A DNA stretch of 64,000 nt from Pyropia yezoensis (GCA_009829735.1 CM020619.1:18109816-18173815), one strand, 5' to 3'. Shown: positions 11,722 to 23,118, counted from the first letter of the stretch. Notes: generated from the letters alone by a model not told the origin. Numbers and translations are program-made.

Positions 11722-14700
11722 GGCGGTGGCGGTGGCGGCGGCGGCGCGCCGTGGCTGCACCTCGCCCTCACCGACTACAAGGGCCTCCTCGCGTGCGTGG
11801 CCGACACGCACCTCCGCCCGCTGCTCGCCGACATCCCGCGGATTGATCGGCTCAAGGGGGCCCGCGACGCGTGGGAGCTGCGGCTCGCGCGGTCCAAGCG
11901 GCGGCACGCGGCTGAGCTGCTCGGCGCGGGGGGGGTGGGGGGGGGACTCGGAGCGGCCGCAGTGGGGGGGGGGGGGCGGGCTGCCTCGCCGAGGGGGGGA
12001 GGCGGGACCCCCTCCCCGCCCGCCGCCGTGTCGGCCACACCCGCCCCGGGGGGGGGGGGGGGGGCAGACCGCCCGCCGAGCGAGGGGGGGGGGGAGGGTG
12101 GGGGGGTGGGGGGGGGGCGGGCGGAGCCGCCGCCGCCGTGGCCGCCGCCGCCGCCTCTGCGGTGGTGGCGCCCGTCCGCATGTGGGGGCTCGCGCCCGGC
12201 GCCCTGACCGCGTCGGCGGCTGCGGCGGTTGGGGGCGGCGGCGGCGGCGCGCCGTCCCCGTCGTCGGCCGCCCCTGCCTCCGGCGTGTCGCCCGTGGCGG
12301 GCGGCGGCAGCGGCGGCAGCGGCGATGGCAGCGGCGGCAGCGGCCGCGGGTGGCCGGTGGCGACGCCCAGCTGGCGGCCCCGGTCGCCGCTCCCGCCGTC
12401 GACCGTCTCGTCGCTCGCTTCCGCACTCAGCCCCTCCTCCCCCGGCGGCGGCGGCGGGGGCGTGCCGTCGTCGGCGATGGAGGTGGCCGCCGCGTCGTAC
12501 GATGAGGAGGTGCGCAAGGACGCCAAGCGGGCCGCCGACGCGGCGGCCGCCTACGCCGCTGCGCGGAATGAGTTTGTGGGCGCCGCCGCCGCGGCGGTCG
12601 ACGCAGAGCGGCGGGTGCACGGCGCGCGGCTGGGCGCGGTGGTGGCGGGCATTGTCGGCCACGTGGGGGGGGTGGGGGGGGATGTCGCGGCCGCCGGCCG
12701 CGCTTACCGCGCCGCGACGGCTGCATCGCGTCGGCGGCGGCGGCGAGAGGGGGGGGGCGACGCCGCCAAGCCCAATGGGGCGGGGGGGGGGGGGGGCGGG
12801 GGTGGGCGTGGCCGCCGCCGGCGGCGGCGCGCGCGGGCCCGCGTGTCGGTGGAGGGGGGAGATGCAAAGCCCAATGGGGCGGGAGGAGGGGGTGCGGGGC
12901 GGGGACGCCGCCCGTCGACGGCCCGCAGGCGGCCGCGCGCTGACGGTCGTGGGGGAGGTGGTGGTGGTGGCGGTGGTGGTGGTGGTGGCGGCGGTGGGAG
13001 GGGGACAGGCGGAAGGGTTGGTGGCGGCGGCGGCCCGCCAGTGGCTGGCGATGTGGCGCCGCGGATGGCCGCCGTGGACGCCTTTTCCGACGGCTCGGAC
13101 GAGGGGCGGCCACCGTCGACGGGGGCGGCGTCCGCCGTCGTCGCTGCCACCTCCACGCCTGCCTTGTCCAACCGACCACCGCCACTGACGGCGCTACGAG
13201 GTAGCGGCGGCTGGCCCGCCGACGACCCCGCGGACCGCGGCCGGGACAGTGACGGCGACGGCGGGGGGAGCGAGCCGTCTAGCCGGCCCAGCGGCGAATC
13301 CACCTACGGCACCGACAGCGTTGCGGGGAGCAGCAGCAGCAGCAGTGGGGGCGGCAGCTCCCCCCCCCCCTCCCCCCTCCCCCCTCCGGCGCCCGACGTG
13401 GACTGGGTGCGGCTGTCGGACGAGCTGGCGCTGGTGGCGGACCTCAAGCAGGACGACGCGACGCTGCGGGCCAAGTACCCCGCCGCCCGCCCGGCGTTGC
13501 TGCCCCGCACCCAGCTGCGGTACATGGTGCTGACGACACCCGCGGAGGAGGCGGTGGAGGGAAGCCCCCTGGAGGGGGGCTTCGTGTCCGACGGCGCCCT
13601 CCGGTACCTGCCGCCGTCGGGGCGGGGGGGGGAGCACCCCGATGCCCCGTCGGCAGATGCCGACGTTGACGCCGGCATCGCACGCACCGCCGCCAGCAGC
13701 GGCGCCGCGCCCCCCCGGGACGGCCCGGTGGCCGCCGCCACGACGGCTGCGCTGGCAGAGGTGGAGCCGCCGGCGGCGCCTGCGCCTGCCGCGCCGCTGC
13801 CGCCGCTGGTGCCGTCGCCACGGCCCTTTGGCGGGGAGCCGTCGTCCACCAGCGCGGGACTGCCGCCGCTGCTGGGTGAGGCGTTTTCCGCATCGGCCGG
13901 CGGCGGCTGTGGCGGCGGGGGCGGTGGTGTTGGCGCCGCCGCCGCTGCCGCCGCCGTGTCGCCGGGGCGGTCATGGTCAGCCGACGTGCCCGTCACGGCT
14001 GCAACCGCAGCGGCGGTAGCGGCGGCGGCGGCGGCGGCGGCGGCGGCCTCGACGACGCCCACAACGCCGACGGGGGGGATGCCGCCGCTGGCACTGGGCG
14101 GGGGGTGGGCCCCCGCCCGGTACCCGACCCCCGCGGATGGCGGCGGCGGCGGCGGTGGCGGTGGGGGGGGGGGGGGGGGTGGGCGGGGCGTCCACCAGCC
14201 GCCGCGCCAGCCTCCGGTCCAAGCTGGACCGCGGCCGCCGCCTCGTCGGCGGCCCCTCCTCTCTGGGCTCGAGCAGCTGGGGCGGCGCCAGCGGCGGCTC
14301 GTCGGGCTCCTCCTTCCCCGCTGTGGCGCCGCTGATTGGCGGCACCCCCGCCCCCGCCACTGCGGGCGCCGCCGCCCCCGTGGGGGCGTCGTTGGCTTTT
14401 GGCACCGCCCCCACGACCACCGCCAGCGGTGGGGCGACGGCGGCGCTGCCTGGCGGGCGGGGTGGGGTGCTCACGCCCCCCCCCTCCTCTCCCCTGGCGG
14501 CGGCCGCCTCCGCGACGGGCGACGGCGGCGGTGGCGGGGGCGGCGGCCGTGCGCGCCTGAGGTCGGCACTGAGTCGCCGCCTCGTCGGCAGCGGCAGCGG
14601 CGGCGGCGGCGGCGTCGGCGGCAGCCTGTCTGACGGCGAGTTTTCGCCGTCTGGCGCTGCGACCACCGAGGAGGAGCGCAGCTGGCGGTCCCGCGTCCGC

Positions 14701-16215
14701 CGACGGGGCAGCGGCAATGGGAGCGCGGACAATGGCGGGGGGGGAGGGGACGCCGGCGCTGCCAGCCGCCGCTCCCGCCTCAGCGCCCGCGCGGGGGGGT
14801 GGCGGGCGAGCAGTGGCAGCGGCGGCGGCGGCAGCCGCGGCAGCCGCGGCCTGGGTGGCGGTGGTTCCGATGCCGCCCGCAGTGGCGGCGGCGGCGGCGG
14901 CGGTGGCGGCGTTCGCGGTGCCAGCGGCGGGGGGCCCCCCGGGTGGGGTGTCCACGGCGCGCGGAGCCCGTCTCCCCCGCCCCGCGCCCGCGACACGGCG
15001 CCGGTCACGTACGTTGTGGTGCGGGGCACGGACTTTCGCAACTTTAAGCACATTGCCATGGACCTGTCGACCCGCCTCGAGGCCGACGACCGGCTGGGCG
15101 TGCGGGTGCACCGGGGCTTCCGGGAGGCGGGCTACGAGCTGTACCACACGCTGACGGGGCGGCTCCCGGGGGGGCAACCCCTTGCTGGAACCACGGGGGG
15201 GGGCGGGGCGGGCGCAAGTGGCGCCCCGGCCGTTGCCGCCGGCGGTAGCGCCGTCGACGGGGGGGGGGGCGACGGCGGGTATCCCAATGGCGGCAGTGGG
15301 GGTGGGGGTGGGGGTGGGGCTGTGGGTGGGGGCGGGGACCCATTAGGGTCGCCCAGCCCAGACGGCTCGCTGACGTCGGCGGGGTCAAGCCCGCCGTCCC
15401 CCCCCCCCTCGGCTCCCTCCCCCCCCTCCCCCCCGCTGCTCCCCCCCGGCGGGCGGCTGCGCATCGTGGGCCACTCGCTGGGCGGCGCGGCGGGCATCCT
15501 CCTGGCGCTCCTCCTCCAAGCCGACGGCTACACCGTCGACGCGGTCACCGCCGTTGGCTCCCCCCGCCTGACCGACGCGCCCGGCGCGGCGGTCCTTGGC
15601 GCCACCCTCCCCCACCTCCTCCGCGTCGCCGCGTATGCCGACGTGGTGCGGACGCTGCCGCCTGGCGTGCGGTATCGCCACTTTGGCCGCTCCCTCCTCC
15701 TCCATGACGATGGCGGCGTGTGGGAGGTGGCGCCGCCGGCGCCCGCCGCCGAGCCGGCGCGCTACTGGTCGGCGGGCGCGGCGCTGCGGGCGCACCGGAC
15801 GGGGCACTACTGCTGGCTCGTCCAGCGGGTGCTGGAGCGCCGGTGGGGGGTGGCGTTTGGGCGGTCCAACTTTTTGGGGGGGGACGACCGGGAGCCCCTC
15901 GGGGGGGGGGGGGGGGGTGCCATGGGTGGGGGGGACTACGAGGGGGGGGAGGCCGCGGTGGCGGCGGCCGGCGTTGCCGCCGCCGCGGCGGGGGGGGCGG
16001 GGCGGGGTGGTGGTGGTGGTGGTGGTGGTGGCGGCGGGGGGGGTGGGGGTGGGGGTGGGGTGGGTGGGGGGGGCGGGTGGGCGGCGAGCCCCGCCTTTGC
16101 TGCTGCCGCCGCGTCGGGGCCCCTGGCGGTGCTGGGCAGCGCGGGTGCCGCGCTGCGGCCGTCGGGGGTGCTGCGGCCGTCGGGGGTGCTGCGGCCGTCC
16201 TTTACGCGCCGCTGA
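11113..16215 (+). CDS. BAR-like helical domain fused to class 3 lipase (frame changes at poly-G tracts)
   Basis: Four adjoining plus-strand frames make one plausible protein of about 1,700 residues. Part 1 (about 11113-11395) starts MASP and runs through AVWEAAKADVRAMAAAYGRL. Part 2 (about 11400-12100) has LHLALTDYKGLLACVADTHL, PLLADIPRIDRLKGARDAWE and RLARSKRRHAAELLG. Part 3 (12138-14180) has YDEEVRKDAKRAADAAAAYA and ends with a helical lipase-type segment DWVRLSDELALVADLKQDDA. Part 4 (to 16215) carries YVVVRGTDFRNFKHIAMDLS, the nucleophile elbow GHSLGG (Ser at 15475-15477), VGSPRLTD, YADVVRTLPP and GHYCW, as in class 3 lipases. Parts 1-3 have the heptad pattern of BAR/F-BAR membrane-bending domains. 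The frame changes sit exactly in G-runs (about 11390-11422, 12050-12120, 14165-14180). Near 16154-16199 an 18-bp unit occurs three times (LRPSGV). Lipase call firm; BAR call moderate. Confidence 0.7.
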
Positions 16216-18464
16216 CCGCGCCGCACCGCGGGGCGCCGGCCGGCGCCCCGGCAGCGACGGCGGCGGGGCCGCACGGACGCTGCCGTCGCTGCCCGCCTGC
16301 CGTCTGGGGGAGGGGGGGGGGGGGCACCCCCCCGCCCCGCAGCCGCGCGCCGCCGCGCGTCGCCTCGCGCCGTCTTGCTGCGGCGCCGCGGTGCAGCGGT
16401 GCGGCGCGGCGACGCGCGGCGACGCGCGGCGACGCGCGGAGCAGCGGCGCGAGGACGGGGACGGGGACGGGGATGGGGGCGGGCGCGCGTCGGGGGGGTC
16501 GGTGCCCTTCGCCACCCCCCCGCCCCCCACCCCCCCCCGCCCCCCGGATCGTTTAGCCCCCCCACCCACCCGCCCGTCGGGCGGCGGCCGCGGGCGGGTA
16601 CCCACCCCGTCACTGCTGTTACCGCGGCGGCAGCGACCACCGCGGGGAGGGGGGTGGCGCTGCGGCGGGGTGGCAAGGGTGGGCAAAGGGGGTTTGCCGT
16701 CCCCGCGGCAGCGGGTCCCGTTGCCCCGCGGATGTCGCGGCCGCTTGTTGTCACGCAGAGGGCGTTTACAGGCGAGCAGACAGACAGAGACACTCGTCCC
16801 CCTTCCAAGAGACAGTTCATCGTCAGCCCCGGGGGGGGTGTACTGTACTGCACTGTACATACAAACAGAACTACATACTATCAACGGTGGACGCTGACGG
16901 TGGGGGGCATGCGGTGCATACGAGACACCCCCGCCAGAGGGGCATGCGGTGCTCACGAGACGCCCCACGAGAGGGGGGTAGATGGACGGGGAGGGTGCGA
17001 CTCCGTTGCCGTCCCACCCGCGTCCCCGCTGACGGCCCGCCGCCGCCGCCACCGTGGCCGCCCCTCTCCGACTGCACCCCGCGGCGGCGGCGAGCGACGC
17101 TGTTGCGCCCGCGTGTGGCCACCCCCATGGGCGACGGCCGCTGCACCCACCCCGGCCAACGGCCGGCTGCCCCCCCCTGTCGTTTCCCCTTCCTCCTCCC
17201 CCCCCACCCCCCTTTCCCCCCCCGCGTGCTTGCTGCCGCCGCCTGCCGCCGAGGGCGGGGCGTTTGTTGGGTGGGTATGGCGTGCGGGGGGGGGGGTGGC
17301 GTGCACCCCGGGAGGCGTGCACCCCGGGAGAGGATTGGTGGGGAGGGGACCTCCGCTGCTGGTGCACCCGTGCCTCTCCATGGCGGCTCTTGACGCTGCC
17401 GTTGGTGCGCGCGTGTTGCCAGCAGCCCCACCTCCTGCTCCTTCCCCTGCTGCACGGCGGGCGGCCTCCATGATGGCCCGCCGCCCCCCCCGATGGGTCT
17501 CTGCGGTGGGCGTTGGCTTCCCCTGCCGGCACGGGCAGAGCGGCTGCGGCCGCCGCCCCCCAGCCGCCCGCCACCGCGAGTCCCCGCTGCCGTGTGCCCC
17601 GCCGGGGGGCGGCGGCCTCCCCGCTGCCTCCATTGCCGCCGCCTCCCGCCGCCGTCGTTGCCGCGCGGCTGCTGTCGCGTCTGCGGCCGCGGCCGCCGCT
17701 GCGCGTGCACCGGCGTCGCGGTGGCCGGCCGTTTTTTTTGTTGTGTTCGTTTTGTTGTGGCGCCGCGATCGAAAGGTGTGGCTGGGTGTGTGGGTGCGCT
17801 TGCGTGAGGGCGGCGGGCGGCGCTGCGTGTGCCCGGCGGTGTGGGCTGGCACACGGTGCTCTGGGGAGAGGGGGAGGGGGGGGCGGGACGGTGGCGGGCA
17901 GGGCGCGGTGGCAGCGCGGATGCCGCTCCACCCGCCCCCCCCCGCCCCCGCTCGCTCTCTTCCCTCCCCGCTGCCGCTGTCGCCCACGCTGGGGCGGTGG
18001 TGGTGGTGGCGGCGGTGCTGCCGCCACCGCGTGGCGGCGGCAGCCGAGGTGGGGCGGATGGGTGCGCCTCCCGCCCCTCGCTGTCCCGGTCTGGCCGGCT
18101 GGGGTGGGTCCTTAAAAGCGGCGGCGGTGGGCGGCTGGGGGAAAAGTGCCGGCGTCTGTACGTACATACACTGTCACTCCAGCCGCCGAGCCGTGTACGC
18201 GCAGCCGCCAGAGCGTCTCGAGCCAACGATACCCGCTCCACCGGCCAGCGTCGACGCTTCCCCCCTCACCCCTGCACCCCATCACCCCCCCTGCCGTGCC
18301 GCCCCGTCCTCACCCGCCCTCTCCCTCACCCCCCATCGCCGACCAGCTGCTCGGTCTCACCCGCTGTCCGCCATCCAAGGTGTCTTCCCCCCCCCTGTTC
18401 GCCATCTCGCCCGACCAAGCTCTCCCCGCCCTGTGTCGCCTACCCTGACCGCCCACCGGACGGG
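16216..18464. other. Intergenic, repeats but no supported gene
   Basis: About 2.2 kb, very GC-rich. It contains a 10-bp tandem array of GCGACGCGCG units near 16400-16440, a duplicated GGCATGCGGTGC block at about 16906-16955 whose units are followed by ACGAGAC, and a CGTGCACCCCGGGAG pair near 17310-17335. Long frames exist on both strands but show no motifs. A less GC-rich stretch at 18110-18200 (CCTTAAAAGC, then ACGTACATACACTGTC) is a plausible promoter for the gene at 18465. Confidence 0.4.
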
Positions 18465-19682
18465 ATGGCACTGGCCAAGGTGACCGCCGCGGTCGCTGCC
18501 ACCGCTGCTGCCGCTGCTGCCATTGCGGCCGTCGCGGCGGTGGCCACCACCGTCACTGCCACGGTGGAGGCGGCGGCGCCGCCGCCGCCAGCGCCCGCTC
18601 CCGCCCCCGCCGCCACTGCCGCCGTCTCCGCCGCCGTCGCTGCCGCCGCCGCCGTCGCTGCCGCCGCCCCCGCCGTGGCCGCCTCTGCCAAGCAGTACGT
18701 ATTTGGCGGGGCGGGCCCGGCGCCAGGCGGCACGGCCACCCCCCGCTCCACCGGCAGCCGGTGCGTGACGCGGTCCGTGGCGTGTGGCACCCACTGCTCG
18801 ACGGCGCCAACGTGTGTGCAGCGGGGGTGCACGAAGACCACCGCCGCCCGGTGCACCGTGCCGCGCACGACACAGGTGGACTGCGTCAAGGCGGTGGCGG
18901 CAATGTGCCCCAAAAAGGTGTACAAGACGTACGCGTGCACCAAGTGGGTCAAGGGGTGGGTGGCGGGCGGCTGCGTCAAGACCGTGAAGAAGACGGTTGG
19001 CTGCACGGTGACCGTCCAGGGGACCTGCCGGCAGGATCGGGTGGTGTCCCAGGCGTGCACGTCGACCAAGCAGGTGGCGTGCACCAAGCAGGTGCCCGCC
19101 AAGTGCACCGCCCGCGTCGCCAAGCAGTGCTTCAAGACAGAGAAGAAGGGACACCTGTGCCTCAAGACGTTTAAGAAGCAGGTGGCGTGCGCCAACGTCG
19201 GTAGCTATGGCCACGACGGCAAGCCCTGCTACAAGGAGGTTGCCGTGCGCTCCATGTGTGTCAAGGAGGTCAAGACCCCGTACGACTGCTCGTACAACAC
19301 GACCCGGGATTGCACCAAGGCAGTGGCCACCACGTGCAGCGTGGCCGTCCAGGGCATGTGCAAGCGCACCGTCAAGGCAGAGGTGGCGTGCGCCAAGAGC
19401 CACTGGGCACCCGCCGGGTGCACCGACACCGTCCAGGAGCGGGTCGGGTGCGTCAAGACCACCGAACGGGGGGCCACGTGCGGCAAGACGGTCGTTGTGC
19501 AGGCGCCGTGCATGGTGCGGCGGGCGGTCAAGGGCGGGTGTGCCAAGACGGTCCAGGTGGCGAGCCTCTGCAAGCGACCCGAGTGGGATCCGACGTGCTG
19601 CGCCAAGACGAAGGCGGTCAAGACGTGCAAGACCAAGTTTTGCACGCAGCAGGACTGCCAGGTCCACAGGAGCGGATACTAA
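18465..19682 (+). CDS. Secreted Cys/Lys-rich repeat protein
   Basis: 405 residues. The first 35 residues (MALAKVTAAVAATAAAAAA and on) are a good signal peptide. An Ala/Pro-rich spacer of about 50 residues follows, then about 300 residues with roughly 36 cysteines in a very regular rhythm. Most cysteines are separated by seven or nine residues, and the usual residue after a cysteine is T, V or F followed by K (CTKQV, CVKTV, CFKTE, CLKTF). The motif CVKTVKKTVGCTV shows the pattern. Lysine is abundant, acidic residues are scarce. I do not recognise the family. Such a protein could form a disulphide-rich extended rod binding acidic cell-wall or mucilage polysaccharide; that is inference. The ATG at 18465 is chosen because the signal peptide begins there. 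Confidence 0.75.
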   Translation: MALAKVTAAVAATAAAAAAIAAVAAVATTVTATVEAAAPPPPAPAPAPAATAAVSAAVAAAAAVAAAAPAVAASAKQYVFGGAGPAPGGTATPRSTGSRCVTRSVACGTHCSTAPTCVQRGCTKTTAARCTVPRTTQVDCVKAVAAMCPKKVYKTYACTKWVKGWVAGGCVKTVKKTVGCTVTVQGTCRQDRVVSQACTSTKQVACTKQVPAKCTARVAKQCFKTEKKGHLCLKTFKKQVACANVGSYGHDGKPCYKEVAVRSMCVKEVKTPYDCSYNTTRDCTKAVATTCSVAVQGMCKRTVKAEVACAKSHWAPAGCTDTVQERVGCVKTTERGATCGKTVVVQAPCMVRRAVKGGCAKTVQVASLCKRPEWDPTCCAKTKAVKTCKTKFCTQQDCQVHRSGY

Positions 19683-20655
19683 ATTCAACAAGATGCAGAG
19701 TCAGAGGTAGAGAGAGGTACCAGAGCAGAACTCTTGCAAGGTCAACGTGTTGCACCAAACGGGCGCACAACGACCATGGGAGCGGGACGGTGAAGTGGAG
19801 CACACTATGAACTTACTTATTTTTTTTTTGTTCTCTGTCGTCCTCTGTGGGTCACCCATCCCTGAGGCTCCCAGTGTGAATGAGCAGCGGCGGTTCGGGC
19901 GCGGGGCCACACTGGCACGCACCCGCTCCCGCCGCTGCATCACGTCGCCACGTAACGGCGACAGTTTACAAGGGACGGTGCGACCACGGGCGGCCTCGGG
20001 TGCACAAGATAGGAGGGGCGGGGCAGGGGTCCCCGCAGGCTGACACGAGGGGGCGCCACTGTGGAGGGGGGCGCCAAGGAGTGGCGCGCGCGCGGTGCGT
20101 GCGCGCGAGGAACGATGCTTCCCCGCTTCCGGGGGGGGCCTCTGGGTATATGGGCAGGTGAGGAGAGACGGGGGGTAGCGGTGGGACGAGGGCATTAAGA
20201 ATGCAAGTCTCTTTTCACACCCAGCACCGAGGTTGGTCATCCCCCTCCCTCAAAAGCCCCAGCCCCGCCAACCCCGCTAGCCCCGCCCTAAAGCTTGAGT
20301 CCTCGGCTGCCCGTCCGACGCGCGGGGTGGTAACAGCCGGCGGGGGCTGCTGCGCAATGGTGTCCATCCGCCTGCTGAGTAAACATCGAACGAGGCCATC
20401 ACGGCCATGCGCAACCCCATCCGAACGTGGGCGGGTCGACGGCGTGGGTCGGGGACACGATTCTCCCACGATAGGCCCACGACCCACATCAAACAACGCC
20501 GAGTGCCACTACAAAGACGTATATAATCTGTGATCGGTAATCACCACTATCATCAGTGATCAATGATCAAAAATGATTGATATCTATGTGGTATCTAGTC
20601 TGCGTCGTCTGATGTATCTGCTGTAGGTCGAGGGCCTATTTAATGTGGCAGAAAC
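19683..20655. other. Intergenic, nothing coding seen
   Basis: About 1 kb without a supported gene. Near 20518-20580 there is an AT-rich island containing several TGATC/GATCA words in both orientations (GTGATCGG, CAGTGATCAATGATCA), which could be a weak cruciform or regulatory patch. Confidence 0.35.
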
Positions 20656-20750
20656 TATTGTACGTTGCACAAAAAAGATACATCGAGCATTATTTTCTTT
20701 CTTCTCCGGCGTTGTTCGGGCCACACCCCTCGGCCAATCAGGTGCCTCGG
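20656..20750 (+). promoter_or_regulatory. Dispersed core motif copy 2 with CCAAT module
   Basis: The core GTTGCACAAAAAAGATACAT is followed by CGAGC. A second block TTCGGGCCACA begins 54 bases after TACGTT, and GCCAATCAGGTGC begins 72 bases after it. The same blocks at the same offsets occur at 60871-60960, so this is a 90-bp module conserved without gaps. It lies 5' of the minisatellite at 20870. A promoter or 5' leader module is the simplest reading; a short dispersed repeat is the alternative. Confidence 0.55.
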
Positions 20751-20869
20751 GAATTTGCCCCGGTGTAATGGACTGGTCCTGCTTGATGGTGGGCTCCTTT
20801 CGGGTGTGGTGTGCACGCTCATTAGTCAGGCTTTTGGGAAAGTGTGCAGGGCTTTGACGGCCGCCGCGG

Positions 20870-21830
20870 TGGCCACGCCAGGGGTGTCGCCGGTGCTGCG
20901 GCCGGCGTCGGCGACGGCGGCGACGGTGGCGACGGTGGCGACGGGGGTGGCAGTGACGGCGGCGGCGTCGGTGGCGACGGCCGTGGCGGTGGCGACGGTA
21001 GCGCCTGGGGCGGCGGTGGCGACGCGATGGCGGGGGCGACGGCCGTGGCGGTGGCGCCGGCGGTAACGACTGGGGTGGCGGTGGCGACGGTGGCGACGGT
21101 GGCGACGGTGGCGACGGCGGCGACGGCGGCGGCGGCGGCGTCGGTGACGACGGCCGTGGGGGTGGCGATTGTAGCGACTAGGGTGGCGCAGGCGACGCGG
21201 TGGCGGGGGCGACGGCCGTGCCGGTGGCGACGGCCGTGGCGACGCGGTGGCGGGGGCAACGGCCGTGCTGGTGGCGACGGCGGTGGCGACGCGGTGGTGG
21301 GGGCGACGGCCGTGGCGGAGGCGACGGCGGTGGCGACTGGGGTGGCGGTGGCGACGGGGTGGCGGGGGCGACGGCGGCGGCGGCGGCGTCGGTGGCGACG
21401 GCCGTGGCGGTGGCGATGGTAGCGACTAGGGTGGCGCAAGCGACGCGGCGGCGGGGGCGACGGCCGTGCCGGTGGCGACGGCGGTGGCGACGCTGTGGCG
21501 GGGGCGACGGCCGTGGCGGTGGCGACGGCGGTGGCGACGCGGTGGTGGGGGCGACGGCGGTGGCGGTGGCGACGGCGGTGGCGGTGGCGACGGCGGTGGC
21601 GACGCGGTGGCGGGGGCGACGGCCGTGGCGGAGGCGACGGCGGTGGCGACTGGGGTAGCGGTGGCGACGGGGTGGCCGGGGCGACGGCGGCGGCGGCGGC
21701 GTCGGTGGCGACGGCCGTGGTGGTGGCGACGGCGGTGGCGACGGGCGTGGTGGTGGCGACGGGGGTGGCCGTGGCGACGGGGGTGGCCGTGGCGACGGGG
21801 TTATCCGTGGCGACGGGGGTGTTGGTAGCT
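20870..21830. repeat. GC minisatellite, 9-bp GGTGGCGAC-type unit
   Basis: About 960 bp built almost entirely from variants of GGTGGCGAC and GGCCGTGGCGAC. A higher-order period is visible: the block around GGTAGCGACTAGGGTGGCGC at about 21170 returns at about 21417 (roughly 247 bp later), and a GGAGGCGACGGCGGTGGCGA block at about 21316 returns near 21630. Because unit length is a multiple of three, frames stay open on both strands. The minus-strand frame (20822-22201, 459 codons) would give Val-Ala-Thr-Pro repeats. Coding is not supported. Confidence 0.85.
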
Positions 21831-22766
21831 TTGGCTGTGGAGTGGGGGGCTTGCGTTGGTGGCGGTGGAGACGGAGAGCTTTTTCTGACGGTGGGGTCGG
21901 CCACGTGTTTGGGAGAGGGGGGGAGAGGTTGGCAGTATGCGGGGGGGGGGGGTCGTGGGCGGTGTGATTTATGTGACGGGATGGGAAGCGTAGGTGGTGG
22001 CGGTGTTGCTGGTGGGGTTGTTAGGGGCGGTGATGCCGCCAGCGCTGGGTGAATCGCCGGCGTCGGCACGATTGTTTTTTTATAGTAAAGGAGGGCGGTC
22101 ATGGGTGCCTTGTCGACGATGTCATAGCCAGGCAAGGTATCCCAGAATGTCTCGTGCAGGAAATCGGTGGCGGGAGTGTGGGGCGCGGCGGAGCAACGCA
22201 CGATGCATGCAGACTACCCCCTCTCTCGCACCCCCGCGCAAAAGAGAACAGGCGCTTCTTTTCCCTATTTTCTTTTGCGCCCCGGCCCTAGACCACAAGA
22301 GCCATGCAGACCGTCGCGTTCCGCTTTTTTTTTTTTTTCCCTCCCGTCTGCCTCCCATTATCATCCCCCTCCCCCCGCCTCGCCCACACGCCCGGGGTGC
22401 GTTTTCCTCACCCTGGCACGCCCACCACAGCTCATCTAACGTTGAGGCTGGCGGCACCTTCTCCCTGGTTACCCCGTCCCCCCATCCCCCGAGCCACGTT
22501 GGATGCACCGAGGCTGGCACCACCTAAGTCGCCAACAATGGACCTGTCGTGCCAGGCGGGAGGAAAGGGTGGAAGGGGTTGCTTGGCACTGGCTGGCGGG
22601 AGGGGCAGGACGATGAGAGGGAACCAGAAGGCGAGAGAGGCGCTCTCCGCTTCCTCATCGGGGACCGTCGGGGCGCACGCTAACGGTCTCGAAGCATGAC
22701 TAACGCATGAGCACCAGTCTTGCTCATCGACCAATCACACGAGCGCATTGGTTGGAACTATTTCCT

Positions 22767-22801
22767 CTCGCGAGACCATTTTATACACGAGGTCTCGCGA
22801 G
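22767..22801. promoter_or_regulatory. Inverted repeat CTCGCGAGACC around a TATA-like loop
   Basis: CTCGCGAGACC at 22767-22777 and its exact reverse complement GGTCTCGCGAG at 22791-22801 flank 13 bases containing TTTTATAC. ATTGG (reverse CCAAT) lies 16-20 bases upstream. Each arm itself contains the palindrome CTCGCGAG. This looks like a promoter with a dimer-binding operator over the TATA element; the gene it would serve is not identified. Confidence 0.4.
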
Positions 22802-23118
22802 CGAAAAAAGAATCTGAAAAAAGTGCCCTCCAGCTGTCCCCGCGAAGCTCGCCTATCTCGACTACCCCCCTTCCAAGCCTCAGTTAGCACATGGGCCCGA
22901 ATCAGCCCCCGAGCAGTGCAAATCAATGCGAAAAGAAAGGCCCCATTTCAGGTTCGTCAGCATCTGGTCCACTCAGGGGGTCCCTCAGAGCGGTACACAA
23001 ACCAGGAGACCCAAGGACCTCATTAGTTCGCAAGGACCTCTATGATCCTTCTGTCAGCATAGCGGCCGTGGACCCCGTCACGGCCGATGTCCTGCCCGGG
23101 CCCGAGCAGAGAAAAACC

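Noticed and set aside
20822-22201. 459-codon minus-strand frame through the minisatellite
   Set aside because: Repeat units divisible by three keep all frames open. Without transcripts or a domain I do not call it a gene.
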